A DNA stretch of 64,000 bases. Origin: Mesonia sp. K7. GTDB taxonomy: Bacteria > Bacteroidota > Bacteroidia > Flavobacteriales > Flavobacteriaceae. Location: assembly GCF_003233725.1 (NCBI RefSeq), contig NZ_QKQV01000007.1, positions 62,001 to 126,000 of the forward strand, written 5' to 3'. The translations under genes were made by a program, and so were the position numbers. The notes below the pieces were generated by a model. It saw nothing but the letters and a program-made list of their open reading frames with translations, searched no databases and was not told the DNA's origin. Positions 46,472 to 57,403 of the stretch are shown here, one piece after another; position 1 is the stretch's first letter, and each line of letters opens with the position of its first letter.

Positions 46472-48135
46472 TTTTTGATATACTTTTTGCGTCTTATCGT
46501 ATAAAAGATAAACCCAAAAAGTAACAATAAAATTATCGGAAGTAACAAGTTAAAAAGTTGCCAAGACGTTCTGTTTTGAGCAACTTTTTCGGTATTTAAA
46601 AACGCCAGTTTTACCTCTTTTCCTCTAATGTTGAGCAACCCGGTATCGTCTAATAAATAATTCACCGAGTTCATCAAAAACTCTTTGTTCCCGTAAGTGG
46701 TTGCGGTATATCTGTCGTAACCCAAAGGAATAGGCCCTTGTCGCGAAAACTCATTTTTGATCACATCACCGTCGGCAACCACAATCATTTTAGTTGCTTT
46801 TCCTTGGTTTTGGTAATTTTCAAACTCAAAAGGCAAAATCCTGTTGTTGTAAACCGACGTAAACTCACCTTCCAACAACACCGCTAAGTTTTGTTTTCCG
46901 GCGTTGTATTTTTCGAGGTCGGGCTGCTCTTTGATTTTATCTAATTTTACAATTGTTGGTACGCCTTCCAGATACGATTTTGGCGAACTGTGCAACAATA
47001 CTTTTTTACCGATATTATTTTTTAAGGTGTCTATCGCTGTTGCGAAATCAAATTTTACCGCTTCGATATTGTTGTTGATCTGGTGCTCTTGGTTAGAAAC
47101 CGCCAATGGCGAATAAAACCACGGAAAAGGATTGTAGCGTGTCTGATTGCCCGAGCCTTGCGCCAAAACAATAGGAGCAGAAACCATATCATTTACCAAA
47201 GCCGTATTGATACGAACCCCGTAAGAAAAGAAAAAATCGTTCAAATTCAAATCCCTAATGTAAGCCAACGCAGAATTATCCACATTGGTAAACAAACTGT
47301 CTTTTTCCATCGCTACCTGATCGACCAACCAAAGCATTTTTCCGCCTTTCATCACATATTGGTCAAGCACTAGTTTTTCGCTTTCGCTAAATTTTTCGGT
47401 CGGTTTGGCCTCGATGACCAAATCAAATTTTTCTAATTCCTCTAGCGTTTTTTCAGGATGTTTGGCAACAGAATCCAACGTAAAAGGGGCGATAAAATAA
47501 TATTCGCGTAAGCCTTGTAGGAAGTCAGTCAGGTTTCTATCGGGCAACTCACCATTGCCGCGCATGACAGCAATTTTTTTACTTCTTCCGTTGATAACTT
47601 TACTAAACGCATCCGAAAAAGCATATTCCAGATTTTCTACTGATGCGTTGACGATTTGCTCGTTATTATCACCAATTTTTCTTTTCAATAAAGGGATTTG
47701 TACCGACTTACCATCATAAGTTGCTACAGCCCAAGGAAAGAAAATAGTTTCGGTTACTTTACCATTTTCGGTCACGTTGATGGTTTCAGGCATCATTCCG
47801 CTTTGATAAAACTCATTAGCAACCGTTTCAGCATTTTTTCCGCTTTCAAGCGGATTGATAAAATCAAACTTAATGTTGCTGTTTACCGTCTCGTACTCCT
47901 CAAGAATGTAGCGGGTTTCGTTTTGTAAACGTTTAAACTCTGAAGGGAAGTCACCTTTTAAAAAAACTTCTACAATAACAGGGTTTTCTGACTGATTGAC
48001 AATATTTTTGGAAGTTTCAGAAAGCGTATAACGATTGTTTTCGGTTAAATCTGTTCTAAAAAAGAATTGTGTCGCCAATAGGTTAATGGCGATAATCATG
48101 ATAACAAAAATGATAATTTGTTTTTTGTTTTTCAT
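46468..48135 (-). CDS. gldG: gliding-motility ABC transporter auxiliary protein GldG
   Basis: This 555-residue protein has an N-terminal membrane segment (IIIFVIMIIAINLLATQFF), a large periplasmic part of the ABC-transport auxiliary type (FRTDLTENNRYTLSETSKNI; KIAVMRGNGELPDR; LDQYVMKGGKMLWLVDQV) and a C-terminal membrane segment. With GldF and the ATPase GldA, which is not in this window, it forms an ABC transporter required for gliding in Flavobacterium. It is 7 bp downstream of gldF. Confidence 0.9.
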   Translation of the reverse strand: MKNKKQIIIFVIMIIAINLLATQFFFRTDLTENNRYTLSETSKNIVNQSENPVIVEVFLKGDFPSEFKRLQNETRYILEEYETVNSNIKFDFINPLESGKNAETVANEFYQSGMMPETINVTENGKVTETIFFPWAVATYDGKSVQIPLLKRKIGDNNEQIVNASVENLEYAFSDAFSKVINGRSKKIAVMRGNGELPDRNLTDFLQGLREYYFIAPFTLDSVAKHPEKTLEELEKFDLVIEAKPTEKFSESEKLVLDQYVMKGGKMLWLVDQVAMEKDSLFTNVDNSALAYIRDLNLNDFFFSYGVRINTALVNDMVSAPIVLAQGSGNQTRYNPFPWFYSPLAVSNQEHQINNNIEAVKFDFATAIDTLKNNIGKKVLLHSSPKSYLEGVPTIVKLDKIKEQPDLEKYNAGKQNLAVLLEGEFTSVYNNRILPFEFENYQNQGKATKMIVVADGDVIKNEFSRQGPIPLGYDRYTATTYGNKEFLMNSVNYLLDDTGLLNIRGKEVKLAFLNTEKVAQNRTSWQLFNLLLPIILLLLFGFIFYTIRRKKYIKN

Positions 48136-48142
48136 AGTGCGA

Positions 48143-48874
48143 TTAGACTTTTTTAGTGGATAGAGTAAACTTGGTGATTCCGAGAAAAAAGAGGGTTGCC
48201 GAAACGAAATAGATCACATCTCGACTATCGATAACACCTCGACTTATACTTTTATAGTGATAATTGATGCCTAAATACTCCAAACCGTAGGTTTCTGAGC
48301 CCAATAGGTTGGTATCGGCAATTCCTTCAAAAAGATAAAACAGCAAAAAACAAAAGAGTAAGGCAATAATAAAAGCCACAATTTGATTGGTGGTTAGACT
48401 CGATGCAAAAATACCGATGGCTGTATATAAACCAACTAAAAATATCAAGCCGAGATAACTTCCCAACATCGCACCTGCATCAAAATTCCCAACAGGATTT
48501 CCGTTATAGTAAATGGTAACCACATAAAATAAAGTGGGTAACAAAGCGATTAGGCATAACAAAAGCGAACCTATATATTTTCCCAAAACCAATTGCCAAA
48601 TACTAAGTGGTTTGGTGAGTAAAAGTTCGTAGGTGCCTTGTTTCTTTTCTTCGGCAAAACTGCGCATGGTTACTGCAGGAATGAGTAAAAGTAAGATCCA
48701 TGGAGCAATTTGAAAAAAAGAATCCAGCGAAGCAAATCCTGCATCAAAGATGTTATAGCCACCTTGAAAAAACCATAAAAACAAACTACAAAACACTAAG
48801 AAAATGCCAATTACCAAATAACCGATAATAGACGAAAAAAAGGCATTGATTTCTTTAAGAATAATAGCGTTCAT
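48143..48874 (-). CDS. gldF: gliding-motility ABC transporter permease GldF
   Basis: This 243-residue ABC-2 type permease has about six membrane segments (SIIGYLVIGIFLVFCSLFL onward) and the cytoplasmic signature RSFAEEKKQGTYELLLTKPL typical of this family. It pairs with GldG just downstream. The start overlaps the stop of the ABM gene by a single base, so the four genes SAM hydrolase-ABM-gldF-gldG form one operon. Confidence 0.9.
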   Translation of the reverse strand: MNAIILKEINAFFSSIIGYLVIGIFLVFCSLFLWFFQGGYNIFDAGFASLDSFFQIAPWILLLLIPAVTMRSFAEEKKQGTYELLLTKPLSIWQLVLGKYIGSLLLCLIALLPTLFYVVTIYYNGNPVGNFDAGAMLGSYLGLIFLVGLYTAIGIFASSLTTNQIVAFIIALLFCFLLFYLFEGIADTNLLGSETYGLEYLGINYHYKSISRGVIDSRDVIYFVSATLFFLGITKFTLSTKKV

Positions 48875-49173
48875 TAGGGCAAACTTACAATTTTATCGAC
48901 ACTCCAAGCTTGAGGTTTGTCATTAAACATCGCTTTGGTTTTTGCCCAAACCTCTTTAAACAAGTTTGAAGTTCGGTAGTTTTCCAAAGCATTTTCATCC
49001 TTCCAGTAACTGTACGTAAAAAAGATATTTTTATTGTTTTTGTCTTGGTATAATTCTAAAAATTGACAGCCTTCAAAACCCCGAATGTATTGTTTTTTCT
49101 CTTCAAACATGGTTAAAAAGGCATCGATTTTCGTTTCATCAAAAGACATTTTTACAATTCTTATCAGCATCAT
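48874..49173 (-). CDS. antibiotic biosynthesis monooxygenase (ABM) domain protein
   Basis: This 98-99-residue ferredoxin-like ABM fold protein (IRIVKMSFDETKIDAFLTMF; CQFLELYQDKNNKN; FFTYSYWKDENALENYRTS) is probably a small oxygenase or heme/quinol-related enzyme. The name does not imply antibiotic synthesis. It may start at 49173 or 49170; the former overlaps the upstream stop (ATGA). It is translationally coupled within the gldFG operon, with no obvious link to gliding. Confidence 0.75.
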   Translation of the reverse strand: MMLIRIVKMSFDETKIDAFLTMFEEKKQYIRGFEGCQFLELYQDKNNKNIFFTYSYWKDENALENYRTSNLFKEVWAKTKAMFNDKPQAWSVDKIVSLP

Positions 49174-50000
49174 TCAAATTTTATGTTTACCGTGTCTCTA
49201 AGTGCCAAACCAAAAAGCGTACTGGCGCTTCCCACATTTTGCGGATTACTCTTGTAAATGGCCAACTCGATATAATTTGCAGTGTTAAAAATAGCCAGCT
49301 TTTTCCCATCGGCTCCACGAGTTTCCTTAGGTTTGGTAAAATCTATTGCATCACTATAATTTTCATAGACTTTTTTAAAAGTTACTCCACGTGCAGAAAT
49401 GACAAAATTTCGCCCTTTTCCAATAGTTTCATAAAGCTTTCGCGAAATATTGGTTACGACGTTTCCATAATTGTCGATGTAAATCACGTGACCCATTATC
49501 TGGTTTTGTTGCTCATTTACAATCGGGTTGAACTTAGAGATTTGCTTAATTTTTGAAATGTTTTTTCCAATAACGTCTAAAGTTCCGCCTCGAGCAATAT
49601 GACAAGCCACTTTTACAAAAATATCCAACACCGGAAAAACCGTTTCTACATTGTCATGAATATTGATTTCGACAATCTTCTGCGGATTGATTTCAGAAGC
49701 TATTAGCGACATAATCCCATTATTGGCACAAATAAAAAAGTGGTCGTCGAGTTGCAGTGCAATATGTTTGTTCTCGGGTGTAATTTCAGAATCTACCCCA
49801 ATGATATGTATCGTCCCTTTCGGAAAACTTTTATAGCTATTTTTGATGATATAAGCAGCTTCACTAATGTGGAATGGCGAAACCTCATGAGAGATATCAA
49901 CAATGGTAATGTCGTTGAGTTCGCTCAAGATAGCACCTTTAACCGCTCCTGTTGATGGGTCTTTGAGACCAAAATCTGTTGTTAAAGTAATAATTGCCAT
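49170..50000 (-). CDS. SAM hydrolase / SAM-dependent halogenase family protein (DUF62)
   Basis: This 276-residue protein matches the DUF62 family (TLTTDFGLKDPSTGAVKGAI; VDISHEVSPFHISEAAYII; FICANNGIMSLI). Most members hydrolyse S-adenosylmethionine to adenosine and methionine; a few are halogenases. The length and conserved His-Asp-type residues suggest the hydroxide form. It is first in the operon with ABM, gldF and gldG, divergent from phoH over a 99-bp gap. Confidence 0.82.
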   Translation of the reverse strand: MAIITLTTDFGLKDPSTGAVKGAILSELNDITIVDISHEVSPFHISEAAYIIKNSYKSFPKGTIHIIGVDSEITPENKHIALQLDDHFFICANNGIMSLIASEINPQKIVEINIHDNVETVFPVLDIFVKVACHIARGGTLDVIGKNISKIKQISKFNPIVNEQQNQIMGHVIYIDNYGNVVTNISRKLYETIGKGRNFVISARGVTFKKVYENYSDAIDFTKPKETRGADGKKLAIFNTANYIELAIYKSNPQNVGSASTLFGLALRDTVNIKFE

Positions 50001-50099
50001 CTAGTTATCTGTTAATATTTTTTTAGTCCAGTTGCTACAAAAATTAGTTAGATTTGTAATGCGAATTTAATTATAAATGCTTAATAAATATACCTGCTT

Positions 50100-51053
50100 T
50101 TGAACGAATTAGAAATTGAACTTTCAGAAATCAATCCGCAAGAGTTTTTCGGATATCAAAACACTAACATAGAGCTACTTAAAAAGTACTTTCCTAAAAT
50201 AAAAATTGTAGCTCGAGGAAACAAAATAAGAGTTTACGGCGAAGAAGAGCGTCTTGAGGAGTTCGATAGGCGTTTTAATATGATTTTGGAGCATTTTGGA
50301 AAATACAACCAAATAGACGAAAACAGCATCGAGCGTATTCTCACCAGCGAAACCAAAGAAGATTACGAAACTTCTAAAGAAAGCGGTGATGTTTTAGTCC
50401 ACGGTGTTAGCGGAAAGCTCATCAAAGCACAAACCGCTAACCAACGAAAAATGGTAGAATTAAGCCGTAAGAACGATATGGTTTTTGCCGTTGGTCCAGC
50501 CGGAACAGGTAAAACCTATACTGGTGTCGCTTTGGCAGTAAAGGCACTCAAAGAAAAACAAGTTCGTAGAATTATCTTAACGCGTCCAGCAGTAGAAGCA
50601 GGTGAAAATCTGGGTTTCCTTCCGGGAGATCTCAAAGAAAAACTCGATCCTTACATGCAACCTTTGTACGATGCGTTACGCGATATGATTCCGCACGAAA
50701 AACTGGAAACTTTTTTAGAGAAAGGGGTGATACAAATTGCACCGCTGGCATTTATGCGTGGTCGCACACTCGACAACGCTTTTGTGATTTTAGATGAAGC
50801 GCAAAACACTACCCATTCGCAGATGAAAATGTTTTTAACCCGTATGGGAAAAAATGCAAAATTCATCATCACGGGTGATCCAGGACAAGTAGATTTGCCG
50901 CCAAGAAGTATTTCTGGTCTTAAAGAAGCTTTGTTAGTACTCAAAGACGTCAAAGGAATTGGTATTTTATACCTCGATGACAAAGATGTGATTCGTCACC
51001 GACTCGTCAAAAAAGTAATTGCTGCTTACAAAGCCATCGAAAATCAAGAATAA
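50100..51053 (+). CDS. PhoH family ATPase
   Basis: This 317-residue protein has a KH-like N-terminal part and a PhoH ATPase core: Walker A GPAGTGKTYT near residue 134, then LTRPAVEAGENLGFLPGD, Walker B FVILDEAQNTTHSQM and ITGDPGQVDLP. PhoH-like proteins bind RNA and are linked to ribosome or RNA maturation. The start is TTG at 50100 since no upstream ATG is in frame. A -7-like TAGATTTG lies at 50049-50056. purC follows 12 bp later. Confidence 0.87.
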   Translation: MNELEIELSEINPQEFFGYQNTNIELLKKYFPKIKIVARGNKIRVYGEEERLEEFDRRFNMILEHFGKYNQIDENSIERILTSETKEDYETSKESGDVLVHGVSGKLIKAQTANQRKMVELSRKNDMVFAVGPAGTGKTYTGVALAVKALKEKQVRRIILTRPAVEAGENLGFLPGDLKEKLDPYMQPLYDALRDMIPHEKLETFLEKGVIQIAPLAFMRGRTLDNAFVILDEAQNTTHSQMKMFLTRMGKNAKFIITGDPGQVDLPPRSISGLKEALLVLKDVKGIGILYLDDKDVIRHRLVKKVIAAYKAIENQE

Positions 51054-51065
51054 ATAGTTGCCAGA

Positions 51066-52013
51066 ATGAAAAATACCCTTTTAAAAACCAATTATAATTT
51101 CCCAAACCAAAAAAGTGTTTACAAAGGTAAAGTACGCGAAGTTTATGAGCTTGATAACCATCAGGTGGTAATGATTGCCACCGATAGGTTGAGTGCTTTT
51201 GATGTGGTGATGCCAAAAGGAATTCCCTACAAAGGGCAAATCCTCAATCAGATTGCGACCAAAATGATGCAAGATACCCAAGATTTGGTGCCCAATTGGT
51301 TAGAAGCAACACCAGACCCAAATGTAGCGATTGGTAAAATGTGCGAACCTTTTAAGGTAGAAATGGTCATTAGAGGTTATTTGGCTGGTCATGCTGCACG
51401 CGAATACAAAGTGGGTAAACGCGAATTGTGTGGTGTGCAATTACCCGAAGGAATGAAAGAAAACGATAAGTTTCCTTCGCCAATAATTACACCAGCAACC
51501 AAAGCCGAACAAGGCGATCACGACGAAGATATTTCTCGGGAGGATATTCTGAAACGAGGAATCGTAAGTGAAGCCGATTACCAACAATTAGAAGATTATA
51601 CCTACAAACTTTTTAAGCGTGGAAGCGAAATTGCCGCTTCACGCGGATTGATACTGGTAGATACCAAATACGAATTCGGTAAAAATCCCGAAGGTAAAAT
51701 TGTATTGATAGACGAAATTCATACGCCTGATTCTTCCCGTTATTTTTATGCCGAAGGTTACGAAGAGCGCCAAGCCAAAGAAGAGAAACAAAAACAATTG
51801 TCGAAAGAATTTGTAAGACAATGGTTGATCGAAAATGGTTTTCAAGGCTTAGAAGGACAAAGCTTGCCTGAAATGACTGATGAATATGTAAACTCAGTTT
51901 CTGAACGCTATATCGAATTGTATGAAAACATCACCGGCGAAAAGTTTGTAAAAGCAGATATCTCTAATATCGAAAGTAGGATAGAAGAGAATGTGTTGGG
52001 GTATTTAAAATAG
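51066..52013 (+). CDS. purC: phosphoribosylaminoimidazolesuccinocarboxamide synthase
   Basis: This 315-residue SAICAR synthetase ligates aspartate to CAIR in purine synthesis. Motifs are [44 protein letters not shown] and [14 protein letters not shown]. The length is that of the eukaryote-like long form found in Bacteroidota. It is probably co-transcribed with phoH. Confidence 0.93.
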   Translation: MKNTLLKTNYNFPNQKSVYKGKVREVYELDNHQVVMIATDRLSAFDVVMPKGIPYKGQILNQIATKMMQDTQDLVPNWLEATPDPNVAIGKMCEPFKVEMVIRGYLAGHAAREYKVGKRELCGVQLPEGMKENDKFPSPIITPATKAEQGDHDEDISREDILKRGIVSEADYQQLEDYTYKLFKRGSEIAASRGLILVDTKYEFGKNPEGKIVLIDEIHTPDSSRYFYAEGYEERQAKEEKQKQLSKEFVRQWLIENGFQGLEGQSLPEMTDEYVNSVSERYIELYENITGEKFVKADISNIESRIEENVLGYLK

Positions 52014-52048
52014 ATGAATACTCAGGTTTTAATGAAGCTAATAATATT

Positions 52049-53038
52049 ATGTTGAAACAAAATCTAATTCTAATATGTGGTTTCATTTTTATTCTCAGTT
52101 GCAACTCTCCTAAAAATGAAACTCAAAAAGAAGAAACCACAGAAAACAATTTTCAATTAGCTACTTCTACCGAGGAGGTAAAGCTTTTTGCGGAAGACAT
52201 TGTTTCTACTTCGCTTTACGAAAGAGATCTAGCGATTTCACCAAAAGGAGACGAAATCGTTTATACCTTAGGGAATTATAACCAAAAGAAGCGAAGTTTA
52301 GTAAGTATCCAAAAAATAAATGAGGTATGGATTTCGCCAAAACTGTTAAGCATTTCAGGAAAATACCAAGATATCGAGCCTTTTTTCGATCCGAGTTCAA
52401 ACCGATTGTATTTTGCCTCTAACCGACCGATGAATGGTGATACTACTCGTGCCGATTACAACATTTGGTACAGCGAAAAAATAGCAGGAGTTTGGAATGA
52501 GCCTGTTGCCTTAGATCCTATTATCAATACGAGAAGTGATGAGTTTTATCCTTCCTTAAGTAAGTCTGGAAATCTTTATTTTACGGCAACCAGAGGAAAC
52601 GGAATTGGTGGGGAAGATATTTTTATGGCTCAACCTGAAAATGGCCAATTTAGTGAACCAATTTTACTCCCTGAAACCATCAATACGGTTTTTTACGAGT
52701 TCAATGCTTTTATTGACCCTGAGGAAAAGTACCTCATTTTCAGCTCCTATGGTAGAGCAGACGATTTAGGTGGTGGCGATTTGTATATGAGTGAAAAAGA
52801 TAGCGATGGCAATTGGATGTCAGCTCGGCATTTGGGAGATCAAATCAATTCTGATAAATTAGATTATTGCCCATTTGTTGATGTCAATGCTAAAATCCTT
52901 TATTTCACTAGCGAAAGAATAGACCAAGAGGTTTCTGAAATAAAAAGCGTAGAACAATTAAGAGCGTTGTCCAACAGCATCCAAAATGGTTTCGGAAATA
53001 TTTATAGTATAAGTCTTGAAGCGGTAAAATCAGAATAA
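52049..53038 (+). CDS. PD40-repeat lipoprotein
   Basis: This 329-residue protein has a lipoprotein signal (LICGFIFILSCNS). The rest is a TolB/PD40-like beta-propeller with repeated blocks such as LAISPKGDEIVYT, DPSSNRLYFASNRP, SKSGNLYFTATRGNGIGGEDIF and DPEEKYLIFSSYGRADDLGGGDLY. These repeats resemble those in the OmpA proteins of the window, but no OmpA domain is attached. It is probably periplasmic, with unknown partner. A terminator follows directly. Confidence 0.82.
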   Translation: MLKQNLILICGFIFILSCNSPKNETQKEETTENNFQLATSTEEVKLFAEDIVSTSLYERDLAISPKGDEIVYTLGNYNQKKRSLVSIQKINEVWISPKLLSISGKYQDIEPFFDPSSNRLYFASNRPMNGDTTRADYNIWYSEKIAGVWNEPVALDPIINTRSDEFYPSLSKSGNLYFTATRGNGIGGEDIFMAQPENGQFSEPILLPETINTVFYEFNAFIDPEEKYLIFSSYGRADDLGGGDLYMSEKDSDGNWMSARHLGDQINSDKLDYCPFVDVNAKILYFTSERIDQEVSEIKSVEQLRALSNSIQNGFGNIYSISLEAVKSE

Positions 53039-53069
53039 AAAAGCCTTACAATAATTGAAAGGCCTTTTT
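53038..53069 (+). terminator. intrinsic terminator after the PD40 lipoprotein gene
   Basis: AAAAAGCCTT pairs with AAGGCCTTTTT with one bulged C, followed by T. It overlaps the end of the stop codon. Confidence 0.7.
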
Positions 53070-53122
53070 GGCAGTAAACCCATAATTCTGGCCCACTTAT
53101 TTTTTAATCTCAACTTTTTTTA

Positions 53123-53130
53123 TATTTTTG
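53123..53130 (+). promoter_or_regulatory. -7 element of the thiamine operon promoter
   Basis: TATTTTTG matches TAnnTTTG exactly. It places the transcript start near 53136, right at the 5' end of the TPP riboswitch. No clear -33 TTG is seen. Confidence 0.5.
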
Positions 53131-53132
53131 AA

Positions 53133-53219
53133 CCGACTTTAGGGGTGCTCTAGATTTTTCTAGGACTGAGAAATACCCTTTGAACCTGAATAAGTTAGTA
53201 CTTACGTAGGGAAAAGCCG
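53133..53219 (+). ncRNA. TPP riboswitch (THI element)
   Basis: Conserved THI blocks appear in order: GGGGTGC (53142), CTGAGA (53166), ACCC (53175), TTGAACCTGA (53180) and GTAGGGA (53206), closed by an outer stem between CGACTTT and AAAGCCG. It senses thiamine pyrophosphate and represses the downstream thi genes when it is bound. Six T follow the closing stem, and a strong hairpin lies a few bases further on. Confidence 0.95.
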
Positions 53220-53226
53220 ATTTTTT

Positions 53227-53259
53227 CATAAAAGTATGTTCGAAGAACATATTTTTATG
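53227..53259 (+). promoter_or_regulatory. 15-bp hairpin in the riboswitch expression platform
   Basis: CATAAAAGTATGTTC pairs with GAACATATTTTTATG (one G-T) around loop GAA. It is preceded by T6 and has no T-run after it. A second stem CAGGCA/TGCCTG lies at 53280-53294. Together they fill the gap to thiS, but it is not clear which step is controlled. Confidence 0.6.
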
Positions 53260-53325
53260 ACTTTCTATATCAGTTTCAAACAGGCAATCTGCCTGCTAAG
53301 GTTATCAAAAATAAACAAATGCGCG

Positions 53326-53529
53326 ATGATAACCGTAAACGTAAATTCAACTCACCAAGAAATTTCTGAGGATACCAATATTACTCAATTATTAGCCCAC
53401 CTCCATCATTCTGGTGATGGTATTGCTGTTGCCATCAATCAAGAAGTGATTTCCAAAAATGACTGGAACACTACAAGATTGGTTTCTGGAGATGATATTT
53501 TGATTATACAAGCCACTCAAGGAGGGTAA
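53326..53529 (+). CDS. thiS: sulfur carrier protein ThiS
   Basis: This 67-residue ubiquitin-like protein ends in the required di-glycine (IIQATQGG), which is adenylated and thiocarboxylated to give the sulfur of the thiazole ring. The start MITVNVNSTHQEI at 53326 is chosen over an upstream in-frame TTG-type opening at 53236, because that part would lie in the riboswitch platform. It is first of the operon. Confidence 0.9.
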   Translation: MITVNVNSTHQEISEDTNITQLLAHLHHSGDGIAVAINQEVISKNDWNTTRLVSGDDILIIQATQGG

Positions 53530-53551
53530 TTGTCAACCTAAAATCTAATAA

Positions 53552-55414
<1,863 letters not shown>

Positions 55415-55428
55415 TAAGGGGAGTTGTG

Positions 55429-56019
55429 ATGGTTGTTTTTTCACCTGAAGGAAACATAGAAAATGAGATGACTATGTTGCATCATTTATTTGAGTGTGGC
55501 CTCAACTGTTTTCATCTTAGAAAACCTTGTTTCAGTCAAAATGATTATGAAATTTACCTTCATAAGATTAAGCCCATATACCATAATTTAGTCGTGTTAC
55601 ATGAGTATCATCATTTGGTGGAAAAGTATCTATTAAAAGGGATACATCTTAAAGAAGAACATCGGTTGAAAATTACTGATACAAAAGCTTATGTTACAGC
55701 TTTAAAGAGTAGGAGCAAATTGACGATAAGTACGGGTTTTCATAGTTATGAAGCATTAAAAAGCGACACATATAGTTATGATTACTGTTTTTTAAGCCCT
55801 GTATTTGATTCCATTTCAAAGCCGGGTTATTTAGGAAAAGGCTTTAAAGTAGCCTTAACGGAACAGAAAATTTTAGCACTAGGAGGAATTACTTTGCAAA
55901 ACATCAAGCTGGCAAAACAACTAGGTTACCAAGGCATAGCTTTATTGGGAGGTGTTTGGAAAAGTAAATCGCCTGTAGAAGAGTTTATAAAAATAAAAAC
56001 AGCTTACCTTGATGCATAG
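55429..56019 (+). CDS. ThiE/TenI-like protein (probable thiazole tautomerase)
   Basis: This protein of about 196 residues has a TIM-barrel fold of the ThiE/TenI family. It retains NCFHLRKP and the strand ILALGGIT. However, the ThiE segments INDxxxxA and GVHLG read VLHEYHHLVEKYLLKGIHLKEE, and the T/K-rich phosphate loop is replaced by FLSPVFDSISKPGY. That pattern fits TenI, which tautomerises the thiazole product, better than thiamine phosphate synthase. The true ThiE is encoded two genes later. Annotation pipelines may call both ThiE. GTG 55426 is an alternative start. Confidence 0.75.
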   Translation: MVVFSPEGNIENEMTMLHHLFECGLNCFHLRKPCFSQNDYEIYLHKIKPIYHNLVVLHEYHHLVEKYLLKGIHLKEEHRLKITDTKAYVTALKSRSKLTISTGFHSYEALKSDTYSYDYCFLSPVFDSISKPGYLGKGFKVALTEQKILALGGITLQNIKLAKQLGYQGIALLGGVWKSKSPVEEFIKIKTAYLDA

Positions 56020-56761
56020 ACAAAACATACTGACCATTGCAGGGTTTGACCCCAGTAGCGGTGCGGGGATTACTGCCGATATCAAGGTTTTTGAAGCCTA
56101 TAAGCAATATGGTTTTGGAGTATGTACAGCTTTAACTGTTCAAAACGAAGCTACTTTTAAGTTATGCCATTGGGTAGATGCTGATCTAATTTTAGAACAA
56201 CTAATAATTATTCTGAATAAGCATAAAATAACAGTTGTTAAAATAGGAATTATAGAAAATTGGGAACTTTCATTAAAAGTACTACATACGTTAAAACAGT
56301 ATAATTCAGCTATAAAAGTGGTTTTGGATCCTGTTTTAAAATCAACGACAAACCATCAATTTATAGAAGGGATTGCTGGACAAGTTTTCACGGAAGTATT
56401 AAAACAATGCTTTGTCATCACACCTAATTACCTTGAGTTATTGTCATGGAGCAAAAATGAAGCAGTAGAAAAAACGGTACAAAGAATAAGCCACTTGACG
56501 AAAGTATATGTAAAAGGTGGACATCGAGAAGACGGACGAAAAGGCTATGATTTACTATACGAAAACGGAACTTTGAGTGCTGAATTTCCTCCCACAATAA
56601 ATCCAGTTTTTTTGAAACATGGCAGCGGATGTGTTTTGTCTTCTGCTTTAGCATGCGAGCTATTAAAATATAATGATTTTTTAAAAGCCTGCGAACAGGC
56701 AAAATATTTTACAGAAAAGTTTCTGGCCTCAAATACAAGCCTTTTAGGAACACATTATTAA
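56012..56761 (+). CDS. thiD: hydroxymethylpyrimidine/phosphomethylpyrimidine kinase
   Basis: This protein of about 249 residues is a ribokinase-fold kinase that phosphorylates HMP and HMP-P. Signatures are LTIAGFDPSSGAGITADIK at the start, ITPNYLEL, VYVKGGHR and the C-terminal HGSGCVLSSALA anion hole (GSGC). The ATG at 56012 overlaps the end of the preceding gene by 8 bp, indicating coupling. Confidence 0.92.
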   Translation: MHRQNILTIAGFDPSSGAGITADIKVFEAYKQYGFGVCTALTVQNEATFKLCHWVDADLILEQLIIILNKHKITVVKIGIIENWELSLKVLHTLKQYNSAIKVVLDPVLKSTTNHQFIEGIAGQVFTEVLKQCFVITPNYLELLSWSKNEAVEKTVQRISHLTKVYVKGGHREDGRKGYDLLYENGTLSAEFPPTINPVFLKHGSGCVLSSALACELLKYNDFLKACEQAKYFTEKFLASNTSLLGTHY

Positions 56762-56767
56762 AGTTTG

Positions 56768-57403
56768 ATGATAGAGAAATTGCAATACATATCACATGGA
56801 GAAACCCCAGTACAGCATATAGAAGCAATAAAGTTAGCTTGTAAACATGGCGTTAATTGGGTGCAATTGCGTCTTAAAGACCAATCAGAGCACGTTTGTT
56901 TACATACAGCTAAAAAGGTGAGGGAAATAACTCAAAAGTATAGCGTGAAGCTCATTATAAACGATCATTATAAAATAGCAAAAGACGTTGAAGCCGATGG
57001 TGTTCATTTAGGAAAATCAGATTTTTGTCCTGTAGTTGCCCGTCAATATTTAGGGGAGAAATTTATCATTGGCGGCACGGCCAATACCATAGACGATTGT
57101 AAAAGATTAATCGCAAAAAAAGTAGATTATATTGGTTTGGGGCCTTATAAGTTTACCACAACAAAGAAAAATTTGAGTCCGATTTTAGGACTTTCAGGAT
57201 ACCAAAAGATTAAAAATCAATTAGGCGAATCAATTCCTATGATTGCGATTGGCGGAATTACGCTAGAAGATGTTTCCCCTTTATTAGAAACAGGTGTATA
57301 CGGTATTGCCGTTTCTGGTGTGATTACCTATGATTTTTCAACCATAACCCATTTTAAAAAGAAATTATATTCCTATGAAAGACATCCTTCAAATTGCCGA
57401 TAA
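56768..57403 (+). CDS. thiE: thiamine phosphate synthase
   Basis: This protein of about 211 residues couples HMP-PP with thiazole phosphate. The canonical residues are present: [32 protein letters not shown] and [13 protein letters not shown], with the glycine-rich IAIGGIT. ATG 56768 is preferred over TTG 56765. Its 3' end overlaps the thiG start by 29 bp. Confidence 0.92.
   Translation: MIEKLQYISHGETPVQHIEAIKLACKHGVNWVQLRLKDQSEHVCLHTAKKVREITQKYSVKLIINDHYKIAKDVEADGVHLGKSDFCPVVARQYLGEKFIIGGTANTIDDCKRLIAKKVDYIGLGPYKFTTTKKNLSPILGLSGYQKIKNQLGESIPMIAIGGITLEDVSPLLETGVYGIAVSGVITYDFSTITHFKKKLYSYERHPSNCR

Noticed and set aside
53236-53325. N-terminal extension of thiS by 30 residues
   Set aside because: It would encode through the riboswitch expression hairpin and adds a sequence not found in ThiS proteins.
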